From JAAYFJ01 sp964344295 (lineage in GTDB: Bacteria > Bacillota > Clostridia > Tissierellales > Peptoniphilaceae): DNA of 64,000 nt. This document shows, one piece after another, positions 43,678 to 51,624 of this stretch. Both the position numbers and the translations under genes were made by a program. The stretch's first letter is position 1; each line of letters starts with the position of its first letter. Below the pieces are notes generated by a model, which worked only from the letters and a program-made list of their open reading frames with translations, had not been told where the DNA came from and made no database searches. The stretch spans positions 62,001-126,000 of the forward strand of contig CAYFMR010000003.1 in assembly GCA_964344295.1 (NCBI GenBank), given 5' to 3'.

Positions 43678-43706
43678 TTGTTTTATGAACCCAAATAAGC
43701 TATAAT
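43678..43706 (+). promoter_or_regulatory. promoter of the NlpC/P60 gene
   Basis: TTGTTT (43678-43683), 17-bp spacer, TATAAT (43701-43706), 31 bp before the ATG. Confidence 0.8.
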
Positions 43707-43737
43707 TGATTCAAATCCACTAAAAAGGAGTGTTAGC

Positions 43738-44880
43738 ATGAGTCATCAGTCAAGACGGTGGACCACCGGATTAGCCTTTCTGGCAGTGGTCGCACTATTC
43801 GGCATGAAAGACACAGGTGTTTTCCTAAAAGACTATACCCCGGAAAACAGTGAGATTGCATATCATGAAACGCAGAAAGTTGAAATTAATAAAGAAGATG
43901 AAAACTTCTTCTATATTGAAAATGATGGCGAAGTCGCCGTGCCGAAACAAGTTTTATTAAAGACCATGGAATCCGGTAAAGGGTTAGAGGCTAAAAAGCC
44001 GACTCGCCTTTATCAGTCCATCAACGGCGAAGTGATTCGCTTCGTCCTCAGCGATGAATTCGTAGAAATCATCGAAAAATCAGGGGATTACTATAAAGTG
44101 AAATCCTATGATGGAAAAATTGGGTTTGTCAGTGCTGCAGACATGAAGCCTGCCGACCGTGTCGTCAAGACCGAAGCTGTAGCCAAGACCAATAAGTTCT
44201 TAATGAACCATGATTTACTGTTGGAGCTAAAAAAAGGTGAAACAGTGCATGTCGTCGGTTATCAAAATGGTCAATTTGAATTGGTAGACCAATATGGTAA
44301 TCTATTTATGGCAGCCGTTACCGATGTAGAGCTCAAGAATGCAGAGCCAGTTGTGGTCCAAACACCGCCAGCTCAACCGGAAACGGCAGCAGCAATTAAT
44401 CCTGATTTACGTCAGGCAGAAACTGTGAAACCCACTACAGGTGCAAAAGAAACGTCTGTGCCGAAAGTACCGGCAAAGATTCCCACAACGGCATCGGCCA
44501 AGGAAAAAGTCAATCATGCTATGCAGTATGCTAAGGCACAGTTAGATCGTCCTTATGTCTATGCTGATACCGGTAAAGCAGGTTATGATTGCTCTGGTTT
44601 CCTGTATGACATCTATGTCAATCAATTAAAAATGAATATTCACCGCAGTAGCTACGATCAAGTATTAGACGGAGTTGAGGTGGCAAGAGATGAGTTGCTT
44701 CCAGGTGATTTAGTGTTCTTTAACACAACGGATACGCCAAACTCTCACGTAGGTATGTACTTAGGTGACGATGAGTTTATCCATGCTTCCTCCGGCGGAG
44801 GACGAGTGATGATCTCTGGCTTATCCGAAGGATATTATAATGATCGTTACTCCACTGCACGTCGCGTTATTGTAGATTAA
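43738..44880 (+). CDS. exported NlpC/P60 peptidoglycan endopeptidase
   Basis: A 380-residue exported wall hydrolase, probably a gamma-D-glutamyl-diamino acid endopeptidase. After an N-terminal signal/anchor (about residues 10-24) come two SH3-like segments (about 85-140 and 150-200), a Pro/Thr-rich linker (205-255) and a C-terminal NlpC/P60 domain with the catalytic triad Cys285 (YDCSGF), His337 (SHVGMYLG) and His349 (FIHASS). AAAAAGGAG precedes the ATG. Flanked by its own promoter, WalR-type sites and a terminator, so it is a single-gene unit likely under wall-stress control. Confidence 0.94.
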   Translation: MSHQSRRWTTGLAFLAVVALFGMKDTGVFLKDYTPENSEIAYHETQKVEINKEDENFFYIENDGEVAVPKQVLLKTMESGKGLEAKKPTRLYQSINGEVIRFVLSDEFVEIIEKSGDYYKVKSYDGKIGFVSAADMKPADRVVKTEAVAKTNKFLMNHDLLLELKKGETVHVVGYQNGQFELVDQYGNLFMAAVTDVELKNAEPVVVQTPPAQPETAAAINPDLRQAETVKPTTGAKETSVPKVPAKIPTTASAKEKVNHAMQYAKAQLDRPYVYADTGKAGYDCSGFLYDIYVNQLKMNIHRSSYDQVLDGVEVARDELLPGDLVFFNTTDTPNSHVGMYLGDDEFIHASSGGGRVMISGLSEGYYNDRYSTARRVIVD

Positions 44881-44883
44881 TTT

Positions 44884-44917
44884 AAAAACTGTCAGACTTT
44901 GTCTGACAGTTTTTTTA
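44884..44917 (+). terminator. terminator of the NlpC/P60 gene
   Basis: AAAAACTGTCAGAC-TTT-GTCTGACAGTTTTTTT, a perfect 14-bp stem. Confidence 0.92.
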
Positions 44918-44918
44918 T

Positions 44919-45425
44919 GCCATAAGGCTTTTACGAATGATGTGGCCTTAGGGGGAACGAACATCAATGAGGCATCATTGGGCAGACCAAGATGGACTAA
45001 GCAAAGGAACGGATCAACCAAGGCGGTGGTAGTGGACGAGTCAGCGAACATGTGGATGGCGTTTTGGCTAGATCTTTGTGTGATGAGGGAAGAGTATGGG
45101 AAGGTCATTAACGCGATCCATCATGAAAGGACACATAGTGCAGACAATATCCTAGACCTGATTCGTGTCCCAATGGGCATGGAACTTGTTGGAATCACAT
45201 GTTGGTATCTGATTATAGGCGGAGCCATCAAACGAAGAAGCATATGGGCGGATACGTCAATGTGTTTTTTGATGTAGCTTTGATGATTTGTAAGCAACGG
45301 TTTAGCAGTGATTCGCAGAAGATGTTGGAGAAGCAAAAGGCGTATTTAAAAGAATAAAGAGATTTGCGACCGTGAAAAGAGGTAGGCGGCGAGTGATTTT
45401 GTCAAGGGAGTGTAAAGAGTTTTGA
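44919..45425. other. gene-poor stretch, possibly decayed coding DNA
   Basis: About 500 bases with no gene that I can support. Two overlapping plus-strand frames are open: one at 44942-45277 and one closing at TAA 45355-45357 that is open back to a TAG at 45136. Their peptides (for example HMGGYVNVFFDVALMICKQR) look more like coding sequence than noise, but neither has a ribosome binding site and they lie in different frames. A decayed gene with frameshifts is possible. I do not recognise a family. Confidence 0.3.
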
Positions 45426-45454
45426 TTGCAGGAACGACCATTCGAAGGTATGAT
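45426..45454 (+). promoter_or_regulatory. promoter of the fumarate-reductase-like gene
   Basis: TTGCAG (45426-45431), 17-bp spacer, TATGAT (45449-45454), 35 bp before the ATG. Confidence 0.65.
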
Positions 45455-45489
45455 TAAGTTACACTTATAACAAAGAAGGAGGAAGGAAT

Positions 45490-47505
45490 ATGAAACAAAA
45501 AAGAGTTTGGTTAGCGCTTTTCCTGTGTCTGGCAATGGTATTTTCCATGGCAGCTTGCGGGAAAGCCCCTGCTGAAACGGAAGAGCCCGCTGCTAGTGGC
45601 GACGGTTCCATGAAAGCAGGCACTTATACAGCTACCGTTAACGGTATGAACAATGAAATCAAAGTTGAAGTTGAGGTGTCAGAAGACGAAATCGTAGCTG
45701 TAAATGTATTAGAACACGAAGAAACTCCTGGCATTGGCGGTGAATTACACAACTTGAATGGAGATGTAGAATCTCATGGAATGGTAATTCCCGTGGTGAC
45801 TATCCCCGAACGCATTGTGGAAACACAAAGTTTAGACGTGGATAACGTAACCGGTGCTACCATCACCTCTGCAGCCATTAAAAGCGCTGTAGCTGATTGT
45901 TTGAAGCAAGCTGGTGCAGATCCTGAAGCATGGAAAGTAGAAGTAGCCACAGACCAAAATGTGGAAGATATGGAAGCTGACGTTGTAGTCGTCGGTGGTG
46001 GTGGGGCCGGCTTAGCCGCTGCTATCGCTGCTGCACAACAAGATAAATCCGTTATCGTCATTGAGAAAAACGGTTCCATTGGAGGGGACACCTTGGTATG
46101 TGGTGCGATCTACAACACGCCTGATCCGGAATTACAAAGCCAAGTCGAAATGACCGAACCGGTTAAGCAAACGTTGGAAAGTGCATTAGCTGAAGAAGCT
46201 GTCAGTGAAGAACATGCAGCTTTAATCGGCGAGGTCCAAGCTCAATGGGATGCTTACAAAGCCGAAGGTCGTACAGATCTATTTGACTCTCCTGAATGGT
46301 ATGCTTTGCAAACCTGGATTAACGGGGATAAAGTCGGTAATTTGGATTTAGTAAAAGTTCTATGCCAGAATTCTTTCCCGGGTTATGAATGGATTGAATC
46401 TTTAGGCATGAAATTTGCCGACCACATTAGCCAAGGTGCAGGCTCCTTGTGGCAAAGAACGCACACCAGTACACTACCCATGGGTACAGGTTTCTTCGCG
46501 ACTTATGGTGAGCAATTAGGTGAACTGAGTGATAAGATTACTGTGGTTAACGAATGTACTGCCAAATCCTTAGTCGTAGACGGCGACCGTGTAACAGGTG
46601 TGGTGGTAGAAGGAAATCACTCCAAGCAAGAGGCAACCATTAGCGCACAAGACGGCGTTATCCTATCTACCGGTGGATTTGCTGCCAACAGTGCCATGGT
46701 ACAAGAGTATAATACGTCCGGCAAATGGGCTGACCTATCTGGTGTGGCTACGACTAACCGCTTCTCTTGCTCTCAAGGGGACGGTATTGTGATGGCTAAA
46801 GATGCCGGTGCATCTTTAACTGATATGGAGCAAATCCAATTGCTATACTTAGGTAACTTAGTAGATGGTCAATTAACGAAGATGCCGAAACGTACAGTGA
46901 ACGGCACAGACCAATTGATCTTTGTCAACAAAGACGGAGAACGTTTCGTACGTGAAGACGGTCGTCGCGACCAAATTTGCCTAGCTGTTATGGAACAACC
47001 CGATGCCATGTTCTACTTCTTAGAAAGCGGTGATGGCGAAGGTTATGAAGACATTACTAGCCCCGAATGGAGATCTGCTGACGGATTTACCTTTGACTAC
47101 TTAAAAGACAATGGTTACATCTTAGTGGCAGATACCCTGGAAGATATGGCAGAACAAATTGGCTGTGATGTGGAAACCTTGAAAGCAACGGTTGATACCT
47201 TTAATGGTTCTGTAGATAACGGCGAAGACGAATACGGCCGCACCTTATACTCTACGAAACTAGAAAATGGTCCTTGGGTTGCGACTCCTCGTCAAGCTTG
47301 TATCCACCACACGATGGGTGGGGTTACCATTGACTCAGAAGCCCGCGTGCTTTCTGAAGCTGGAGAACCAATCCCCGGATTATATGCAGCTGGCGAAGTC
47401 ACCGGTGGCATCCACGGTGGTAACCGCTTAGGCGGAAACGCTGTGGTAGACACAGTAGTCTTTGGGAAACTTGCTGCTGATACCCTGGTTCAAGACGCGC
47501 AATAA
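45490..47505 (+). CDS. FMN-flavinylated, FAD-dependent fumarate-reductase-like lipoprotein
   Basis: A 671-residue exported lipoprotein (lipobox SMAAC, Cys23). Residues 42-140 form an FMN-binding domain with the covalent flavinylation motif DNVTGATIT (acceptor Thr126, the ApbE target). From about residue 163 a FAD_binding_2/fumarate reductase domain follows: VVVVGGGGAGLAAAIAA, active-site-type HHTMGG and C-terminal GGIHGGNRLGGNA. Such extracytoplasmic reductases use fumarate, urocanate or similar enoates as electron acceptors fed by membrane electron carriers. No cytochrome heme motifs (CXXCH) are seen. ApbE and partners are not adjacent. The substrate is unknown. Confidence 0.92.
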   Translation: MKQKRVWLALFLCLAMVFSMAACGKAPAETEEPAASGDGSMKAGTYTATVNGMNNEIKVEVEVSEDEIVAVNVLEHEETPGIGGELHNLNGDVESHGMVIPVVTIPERIVETQSLDVDNVTGATITSAAIKSAVADCLKQAGADPEAWKVEVATDQNVEDMEADVVVVGGGGAGLAAAIAAAQQDKSVIVIEKNGSIGGDTLVCGAIYNTPDPELQSQVEMTEPVKQTLESALAEEAVSEEHAALIGEVQAQWDAYKAEGRTDLFDSPEWYALQTWINGDKVGNLDLVKVLCQNSFPGYEWIESLGMKFADHISQGAGSLWQRTHTSTLPMGTGFFATYGEQLGELSDKITVVNECTAKSLVVDGDRVTGVVVEGNHSKQEATISAQDGVILSTGGFAANSAMVQEYNTSGKWADLSGVATTNRFSCSQGDGIVMAKDAGASLTDMEQIQLLYLGNLVDGQLTKMPKRTVNGTDQLIFVNKDGERFVREDGRRDQICLAVMEQPDAMFYFLESGDGEGYEDITSPEWRSADGFTFDYLKDNGYILVADTLEDMAEQIGCDVETLKATVDTFNGSVDNGEDEYGRTLYSTKLENGPWVATPRQACIHHTMGGVTIDSEARVLSEAGEPIPGLYAAGEVTGGIHGGNRLGGNAVVDTVVFGKLAADTLVQDAQ

Positions 47506-47542
47506 TCTGACATGGATGAGATGCAGAAGGCATTTCATCGCA

Positions 47543-47588
47543 TAAAAAAAGAGGAAGTATCCTGATGGGATGCTTCCTCTTTTTTTAT
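47543..47588 (+). terminator. terminator of the fumarate-reductase-like gene
   Basis: AAAAAAAGAGGAAGTATCC / GGGATGCTTCCTCTTTTTTT, a long stem with one mismatch and a strong T run. Confidence 0.88.
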
Positions 47589-47685
47589 ATCACAAGGAGT
47601 GCATCAAAACAGAGAATTTTATGGTGGCAACGGCAAGGCATGAAAGACTAATGTAAAAAGAATTCAAAATTTTCTCGATTTGTAC

Positions 47686-47714
47686 TTGACAATTTTCTAT
47701 GATTTTGGCATACT
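47686..47714 (+). promoter_or_regulatory. promoter of the tRNA pair
   Basis: Perfect TTGACA (47686-47691), 17-bp spacer, CATACT (47709-47714). The -10 could instead be the overlapping TACTAT. Confidence 0.7.
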
Positions 47715-47731
47715 ATATAGGTACCGCGTTG

Positions 47732-47806
47732 GCGGAAGTGGCTCAGTGGTAGAGCATCGCCTTGCCAAGGCGAGGGTCGCGAGTTCGAATCTCGTCTTCC
47801 GCTCCA
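47732..47806 (+). tRNA. tRNA-Gly (anticodon GCC)
   Basis: The acceptor stem GCGGAAG pairs with CTTCCGC. The anticodon arm CGCCTTGCCAAGGCG exposes GCC, the T arm holds GTTCGAATC, and CCA is encoded. It supplies glycine codons GGC and GGU. Confidence 0.97.
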
Positions 47807-47810
47807 ATAC

Positions 47811-47887
47811 GTACCATTAGCTCAGCTGGATAGAGCGTCTGGCTACGGACCAGAAGGTCAGGGGTTCAAATCCTCTATGGTACGCCA
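47811..47887 (+). tRNA. tRNA-Arg (anticodon ACG)
   Basis: The acceptor stem GTACCAT pairs with ATGGTAC. The loop CTACGGA carries ACG, expected to be edited to inosine (ICG) by TadA. The T arm has GTTCAAATC, and CCA is encoded. It follows tRNA-Gly by 4 bases on the same transcript. Confidence 0.97.
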
Positions 47888-47888
47888 G

Positions 47889-47926
47889 CAAAAAGCCCAG
47901 GAATTACACATTCCCGGGCTTTTTTC
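47889..47926 (+). terminator. terminator of the tRNA pair
   Basis: AAAAAGCCC-A-GGAAT / ATTCC-C-GGGCTTTTTT stem with one mismatch, directly after the CCA of tRNA-Arg. Confidence 0.88.
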
Positions 47927-48076
47927 TATGCCTAAATTTTGTGAAAATTCCCCTCAATTTGCCTGAATTTGTGGCGGTAATATACAAATTATCGCAGGAT
48001 AGCAGGAGTTTTTTATACCTTATTTTCTCAAAATATGAATATGAAATTTACGGAGGTGCATAGGTGGATTGGTTGG

Positions 48077-48709
48077 CTAGGGCTGGTTTTTGTGGATTTT
48101 ACCCAATCCATGGGAAAGAGCAAATCGGGTAGCTTCGACACGATTTTGCACTTGAATACGAGCATAAAGGCGTGTCAGGTTATTTTTAATGGTTTTCTCT
48201 GCGAGGTAAAGCTTGTCGCCGATTTCGCGATTGGTCAATCCTTGGGCTAAAAGGGAAAGAAGTTCTCGATCTCGGGGACTAAGGTCGAAATTACCGACAC
48301 TTTTGATTTCTTTCCAGGGGGTTTTCATGGTCTGTCGGGTAGCTTCTGTTGGTTGCAGATCTTCAAGTAAAACGTTTAAATCGACCTCTGAGGCCGTTTT
48401 AGAAAGAACGTGATGGCAGCGGACGGAAGAGAGGTTAACATGCTTAAGAAAAGCAGTTTCTGGCGTGGTGAGTACCAGCGTACATAGTGGGTAATGGCTG
48501 AGGATGTGGTTTAAATGGTCCGGCTGGGTGACGGCAATAAAGAGATCCACAAAAAGAATGAGTGGGTCATCACTGGTAGCATAATGAGAAATGGGATCCA
48601 GTTCTGAAAAGACTAAGGTTTGGTAAGAACTCATTCGCATGCGAATGAGCTCTTTAAGCCCATAGCCATAGATGGGGTAGGGATCGACGATAAAGATTAA
48701 GGGTTTCAT
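48077..48709 (-). CDS. LuxR-type response regulator, orphan
   Basis: A 210-residue protein with an N-terminal receiver-like domain (DPYPIYGYG acidic start, putative phosphoacceptor in LILFVDLF, Thr in VLTT, Lys in VLSKTAS) and a C-terminal LuxR HTH (LSPRDRELLSLLAQGLTNREIG, then KTIKNNLTRLYARI). The ATG at 48709 follows AAAGGAGG. It overlaps the upstream lipid kinase gene by 4 bases (ATGA), so the two are co-expressed. No histidine kinase gene is adjacent, so its signal is unknown. Target genes might be the lipid/envelope genes upstream (inference). Confidence 0.88.
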   Translation of the reverse strand: MKPLIFIVDPYPIYGYGLKELIRMRMSSYQTLVFSELDPISHYATSDDPLILFVDLFIAVTQPDHLNHILSHYPLCTLVLTTPETAFLKHVNLSSVRCHHVLSKTASEVDLNVLLEDLQPTEATRQTMKTPWKEIKSVGNFDLSPRDRELLSLLAQGLTNREIGDKLYLAEKTIKNNLTRLYARIQVQNRVEATRFALSHGLGKIHKNQP

Positions 48710-49611
48710 ACATCCTCCTTTGCGGGTACACAAAGGTTGATCGCTCCGGGCAAGACCTTAAAATGACCAGGCAGGGGATCGCCTTTTTCGCCATCTAAGT
48801 CAACGTATAAGGGTTGGTCGGCAACGACGGATAGTTCGCTCGTTTTAAAATATAAAATCGGATCCTGTTTGATGTGTTGACCGGCGATGCTGGTGATCAT
48901 CACGGGACCTAGCTCGGCATAGTTTGTGGCCTTGACAATCAATACATCGAATAACCCATCGTTCACTTCCGCCAAGGGGGCAATGCGCTTAATGCCACCG
49001 ACGGATTTGGAATTGGAAATGAGCATAACAAGAGCGTCTACCTCACCGGTAAACTCTTTAGATGTGATTTGAAAGCGTATGGGGGGTGAGGGGTTGGTTA
49101 ATTCTGATAAGAGTCTTCTGGCGCCTTCTGCATAGTATGCAGCACGTCCCCAGATGGCCTTCAAATCATCGTCTACTTCATAGGCAATTTCGGTCAACAA
49201 ACCAGCAGCAGCTACATTGATAAAGTAGTGATCGTTCCAGCAACCCACGTCCGTTTGAAGGGTGTTACCTTTGGCTATCATTTGAAAAAATTCGTCGGGA
49301 TGGCGAGGAAGCTGCATAAAACCAGCAAAGTCGTTGACTGTGCCCTGGGAGAGGATGGCCAGTTTCGCACGACTTTTGGTTCTCATCATACCTTGAACGA
49401 CTTCATTTACTGTGCCATCGCCACCGGAGACGATGATGAGCTCGGCATCTTGCGCTTCCATAACCATTTCCATGGCATGGCCGCCATAATAAGTGTAGTT
49501 GCGTTCTACTTTATAGCCATGGGAATGCAAGAGGTAGATGATGCGGTCAATTTTTGCATCGGCAGTTTGTCGTCCCGAGGAAGGGTTTACAATGAATTTG
49601 CATTTTGTCAT
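48706..49611 (-). CDS. diacylglycerol/lipid kinase family protein (YegS/DgkB/BmrU)
   Basis: A 301-residue soluble lipid kinase. The nucleotide site is visible as FIVNPSSGR at the N-terminus and VSGGDGTVNEV (GGDG motif) near residue 70, followed by LSQGTVNDFAG, typical of diacylglycerol kinases of the DgkB type. It would return diacylglycerol from lipoteichoic acid or membrane turnover to phosphatidic acid. The ATG at 49611 follows GGAGG. It has no obvious promoter of its own between the preceding terminator and its start, so readthrough is likely. Confidence 0.9.
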   Translation of the reverse strand: MTKCKFIVNPSSGRQTADAKIDRIIYLLHSHGYKVERNYTYYGGHAMEMVMEAQDAELIIVSGGDGTVNEVVQGMMRTKSRAKLAILSQGTVNDFAGFMQLPRHPDEFFQMIAKGNTLQTDVGCWNDHYFINVAAAGLLTEIAYEVDDDLKAIWGRAAYYAEGARRLLSELTNPSPPIRFQITSKEFTGEVDALVMLISNSKSVGGIKRIAPLAEVNDGLFDVLIVKATNYAELGPVMITSIAGQHIKQDPILYFKTSELSVVADQPLYVDLDGEKGDPLPGHFKVLPGAINLCVPAKEDV

Positions 49612-49629
49612 GCTTACCTCCAAGAACAA

Positions 49630-49656
49630 TAAAGTCTCGCCCAGGGGCGAGACTTT
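49630..49656 (-). terminator. hairpin after the DUF948-like gene, probable attenuating terminator
   Basis: On the minus strand GTCTCGCC-CCTG-GGCGAGAC followed by TTTATT. It is placed only 18 bases before the lipid kinase start, so it may give partial termination rather than a full stop. Confidence 0.65.
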
Positions 49657-49660
49657 CATC

Positions 49661-50188
49661 TTATTTCGTCAGTAGGTCGCGCAATACGCTGGCGGCTTCT
49701 TGTATGATGCGGAAAGTATTTGATTTCGGCTTAACTTTAAAGCCTAGCAACGAATTGACTCTGTCACGGGCGTTGTCTGTCACGTTGGTGACGGCATAGT
49801 TGACGGAATCGGCTATGTTGGCAATACTGCCTCCCACTGCGTCTGAGGTGTCTGTCACTAAAGTGGCAATGTGAGAGATCGAACCGGTCACTTTGTTAAT
49901 GCTGGTGACCATGCCGGCCACCTCAGGCTTAATCAGGTTTAGGGTTTCTTGTACGTCCTTGGTGATCCCAGCCACGTCGTGGGTAATGACGTTGACGTTG
50001 TTGGTAATGCCTGGCAGAGATTTGATTACAGAATCGATTTCGGGCTCATTGCGTTTGGCCAGTTCCTGCACATTTTTGGTGAGCTGGTATACATTTTTGA
50101 GTACTAAAGCCAAATAGATGAGCACGATAATGCCGGCAATGGAAAGCAGGATCGAAAAGACATCTGCTAAAGTTATGGCACCGTTCAT
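49661..50188 (-). CDS. DUF948-like membrane-anchored coiled-coil protein
   Basis: A 175-residue protein with one N-terminal membrane helix (about residues 8-30: ILLSIAGIIVLIYLALVL) and a long predominantly helical region with repeated N/T/D-containing heptads (TNNVNVITHDVAGITKDV and similar), ending in a basic tail. This layout is that of DUF948 proteins, which occur with YtxH proteins in Firmicute stress/envelope loci. Exact function is unknown. Its start is 40 bases downstream of the YtxH stop, with GAAAGGATACG before the ATG. Confidence 0.72.
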   Translation of the reverse strand: MNGAITLADVFSILLSIAGIIVLIYLALVLKNVYQLTKNVQELAKRNEPEIDSVIKSLPGITNNVNVITHDVAGITKDVQETLNLIKPEVAGMVTSINKVTGSISHIATLVTDTSDAVGGSIANIADSVNYAVTNVTDNARDRVNSLLGFKVKPKSNTFRIIQEAASVLRDLLTK

Positions 50189-50228
50189 ATCGTATCCTTT
50201 CTGTCTTTCACTTTAAGGCGTGATGAAT

Positions 50229-50645
50229 TTATTTTTCAGCTTCTTCCACGGCATCTTCCAGCGTGTCAGCTGCATCATCTTTAGCGGCTTTCAAGTCTTT
50301 TTGAACTTCTTTGCCACCTTCTTTGAGGGCTTTAGATACACGTTGAGCACGATCTTTTACATCATCTACATTATTGGAGATGCTTTGACGAAGTTCATCG
50401 GCATGATAGGATGCTTTTTCGGCGACATCATTGGCAGTTTTGATCACTTGATCTTTGACTTCACGGCCTTTGTTAGCAATGTCTTCACGAGTTTCATAAC
50501 CGGCTTGGGGAGCCAATAAAATACCAAGAGCAGCTCCGATGGTAGCTCCTAAAGCAAGGCCTGCACCAACTTTGGTGGCATCTTCTATGCGGCGTTCTCT
50601 TTCAATTTTACGTCTTTTGTTTTCAATTAATTCAATAATCATCAT
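50229..50645 (-). CDS. YtxH domain protein
   Basis: A 138-residue protein. After a short charged N-terminus (ENKRRKIERERR) comes the YtxH glycine-rich membrane segment GAGLALGATIGAALGILLAP followed by the QAGYETRE motif, and a long charged helical tail with apolipoprotein-like repeats (KDQVIKTANDVAEKA). YtxH proteins are general-stress proteins of unknown mechanism. AGGAGG precedes the ATG at 50645. It heads the minus-strand run YtxH - DUF948 - lipid kinase - LuxR. Confidence 0.87.
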   Translation of the reverse strand: MMIIELIENKRRKIERERRIEDATKVGAGLALGATIGAALGILLAPQAGYETREDIANKGREVKDQVIKTANDVAEKASYHADELRQSISNNVDDVKDRAQRVSKALKEGGKEVQKDLKAAKDDAADTLEDAVEEAEK

Positions 50646-50715
50646 TATGTCCCTCCTAAATATGAGATTAGCTTATTGTCTTATATTACCCGGAAATGAT
50701 GAGATTAAACGAGAT

Positions 50716-50744
50716 TTGCAATTTCAAGCTAAAAAAACTATAAT
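50716..50744 (+). promoter_or_regulatory. promoter of the PHP phosphatase gene
   Basis: TTGCAA (50716-50721), 17-bp spacer, TATAAT (50739-50744). Confidence 0.75.
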
Positions 50745-50780
50745 GGGGATCACGAGTTAGCAATAAAAAAAGGAGTTATT

Positions 50781-51581
50781 ATGTTCGATTTACATAGCCA
50801 TTCTGAATTTTCTCCGGACGGGTCGTATCCCATGACAGCGATTCGTGACGAGGCACGACTTAGAGGGATCCGGGTTATGGCCATCACCGACCATGCGGAC
50901 TTTGATGTGATGAGCCGTCCGGAGCAAAGTCCCTTGGATCTTTCAGCCTATCACCAGTCGTTTCAAAAGATGATGGAAACAAAACGACAAGGAGATCCGG
51001 AGTGCCTATTAGGTATCGAGTTGGGACTAATACAGTACGCTTCGCAAGAGAATCAGAGGATGGTATGCCAACTACCCTTTGATATCATTATAGGATCGGT
51101 TCACAACTTATACAACTTTGATATCAACCGCAATCCCATGGTCAAATGGGTGGACAACCAGGTGGGTATGATCGATTACTACCGAGAAATCTGGTGCAAC
51201 CTGAAGACGTTTCGCGATTTTGACACTTTGGGTCATATGGATTACATCGATCGCATTTATCCCCATGTGGAAGACATTCCTGACTTTTCCAGTTATCGCA
51301 TGAGTGTGGAAGCGGTGCTAAAGCTGCTTATCAAATATGATATTGCGCTGGAAGTGAATACGGCGGGGTTGCGCAGAAGGTTGGGGCGTACTCATCCCAA
51401 GCGCGAGATATTAGAGCTCTATCGGGACTTAGGCGGTAAAATGCTGACCGTGGGGTCTGATGCTCACCGATTGCAGGATGTGGGCGCCGGGATCGAGGAA
51501 GCGTTGGAGTTGATTCGTGAGGTGGGATTTACCTCTGTATTTACATTTCGCAAGCGAGTGCCCGTGGAATGGGGCATATAA
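50781..51581 (+). CDS. PHP-family phosphatase (HisJ-like histidinol-phosphatase)
   Basis: A 266-residue PHP metallohydrolase. Metal ligands are visible in DLHSHSEFSPDG, AITDHAD, GIELG, GSVHNL and GSDAH. The pattern and length match HisJ-type histidinol-phosphate phosphatases, but no other histidine biosynthesis genes are here, so another phosphoester substrate is possible. Single-gene unit with AAAAGGAG before the ATG and a terminator after it. Confidence 0.85.
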   Translation: MFDLHSHSEFSPDGSYPMTAIRDEARLRGIRVMAITDHADFDVMSRPEQSPLDLSAYHQSFQKMMETKRQGDPECLLGIELGLIQYASQENQRMVCQLPFDIIIGSVHNLYNFDINRNPMVKWVDNQVGMIDYYREIWCNLKTFRDFDTLGHMDYIDRIYPHVEDIPDFSSYRMSVEAVLKLLIKYDIALEVNTAGLRRRLGRTHPKREILELYRDLGGKMLTVGSDAHRLQDVGAGIEEALELIREVGFTSVFTFRKRVPVEWGI

Positions 51582-51609
51582 GAGAAGCTAGAAGGCTTCT
51601 CTTTTTTTA
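51581..51609 (+). terminator. terminator after the PHP phosphatase gene
   Basis: AGAGAAGC-TAGAAG-GCTTCTCTTTTTTT hairpin at the stop codon; it can also serve the convergent pdxR gene. Confidence 0.85.
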
Positions 51610-51624
51610 TGTGTTGTTTAACGA

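Noticed and set aside
43435..43737. c-di-AMP (ydaO) riboswitch before the NlpC/P60 gene
   Set aside because: The region lacks the conserved aptamer segments, and most of it lies upstream of the mapped-by-eye promoter, so it would not be in the transcript.
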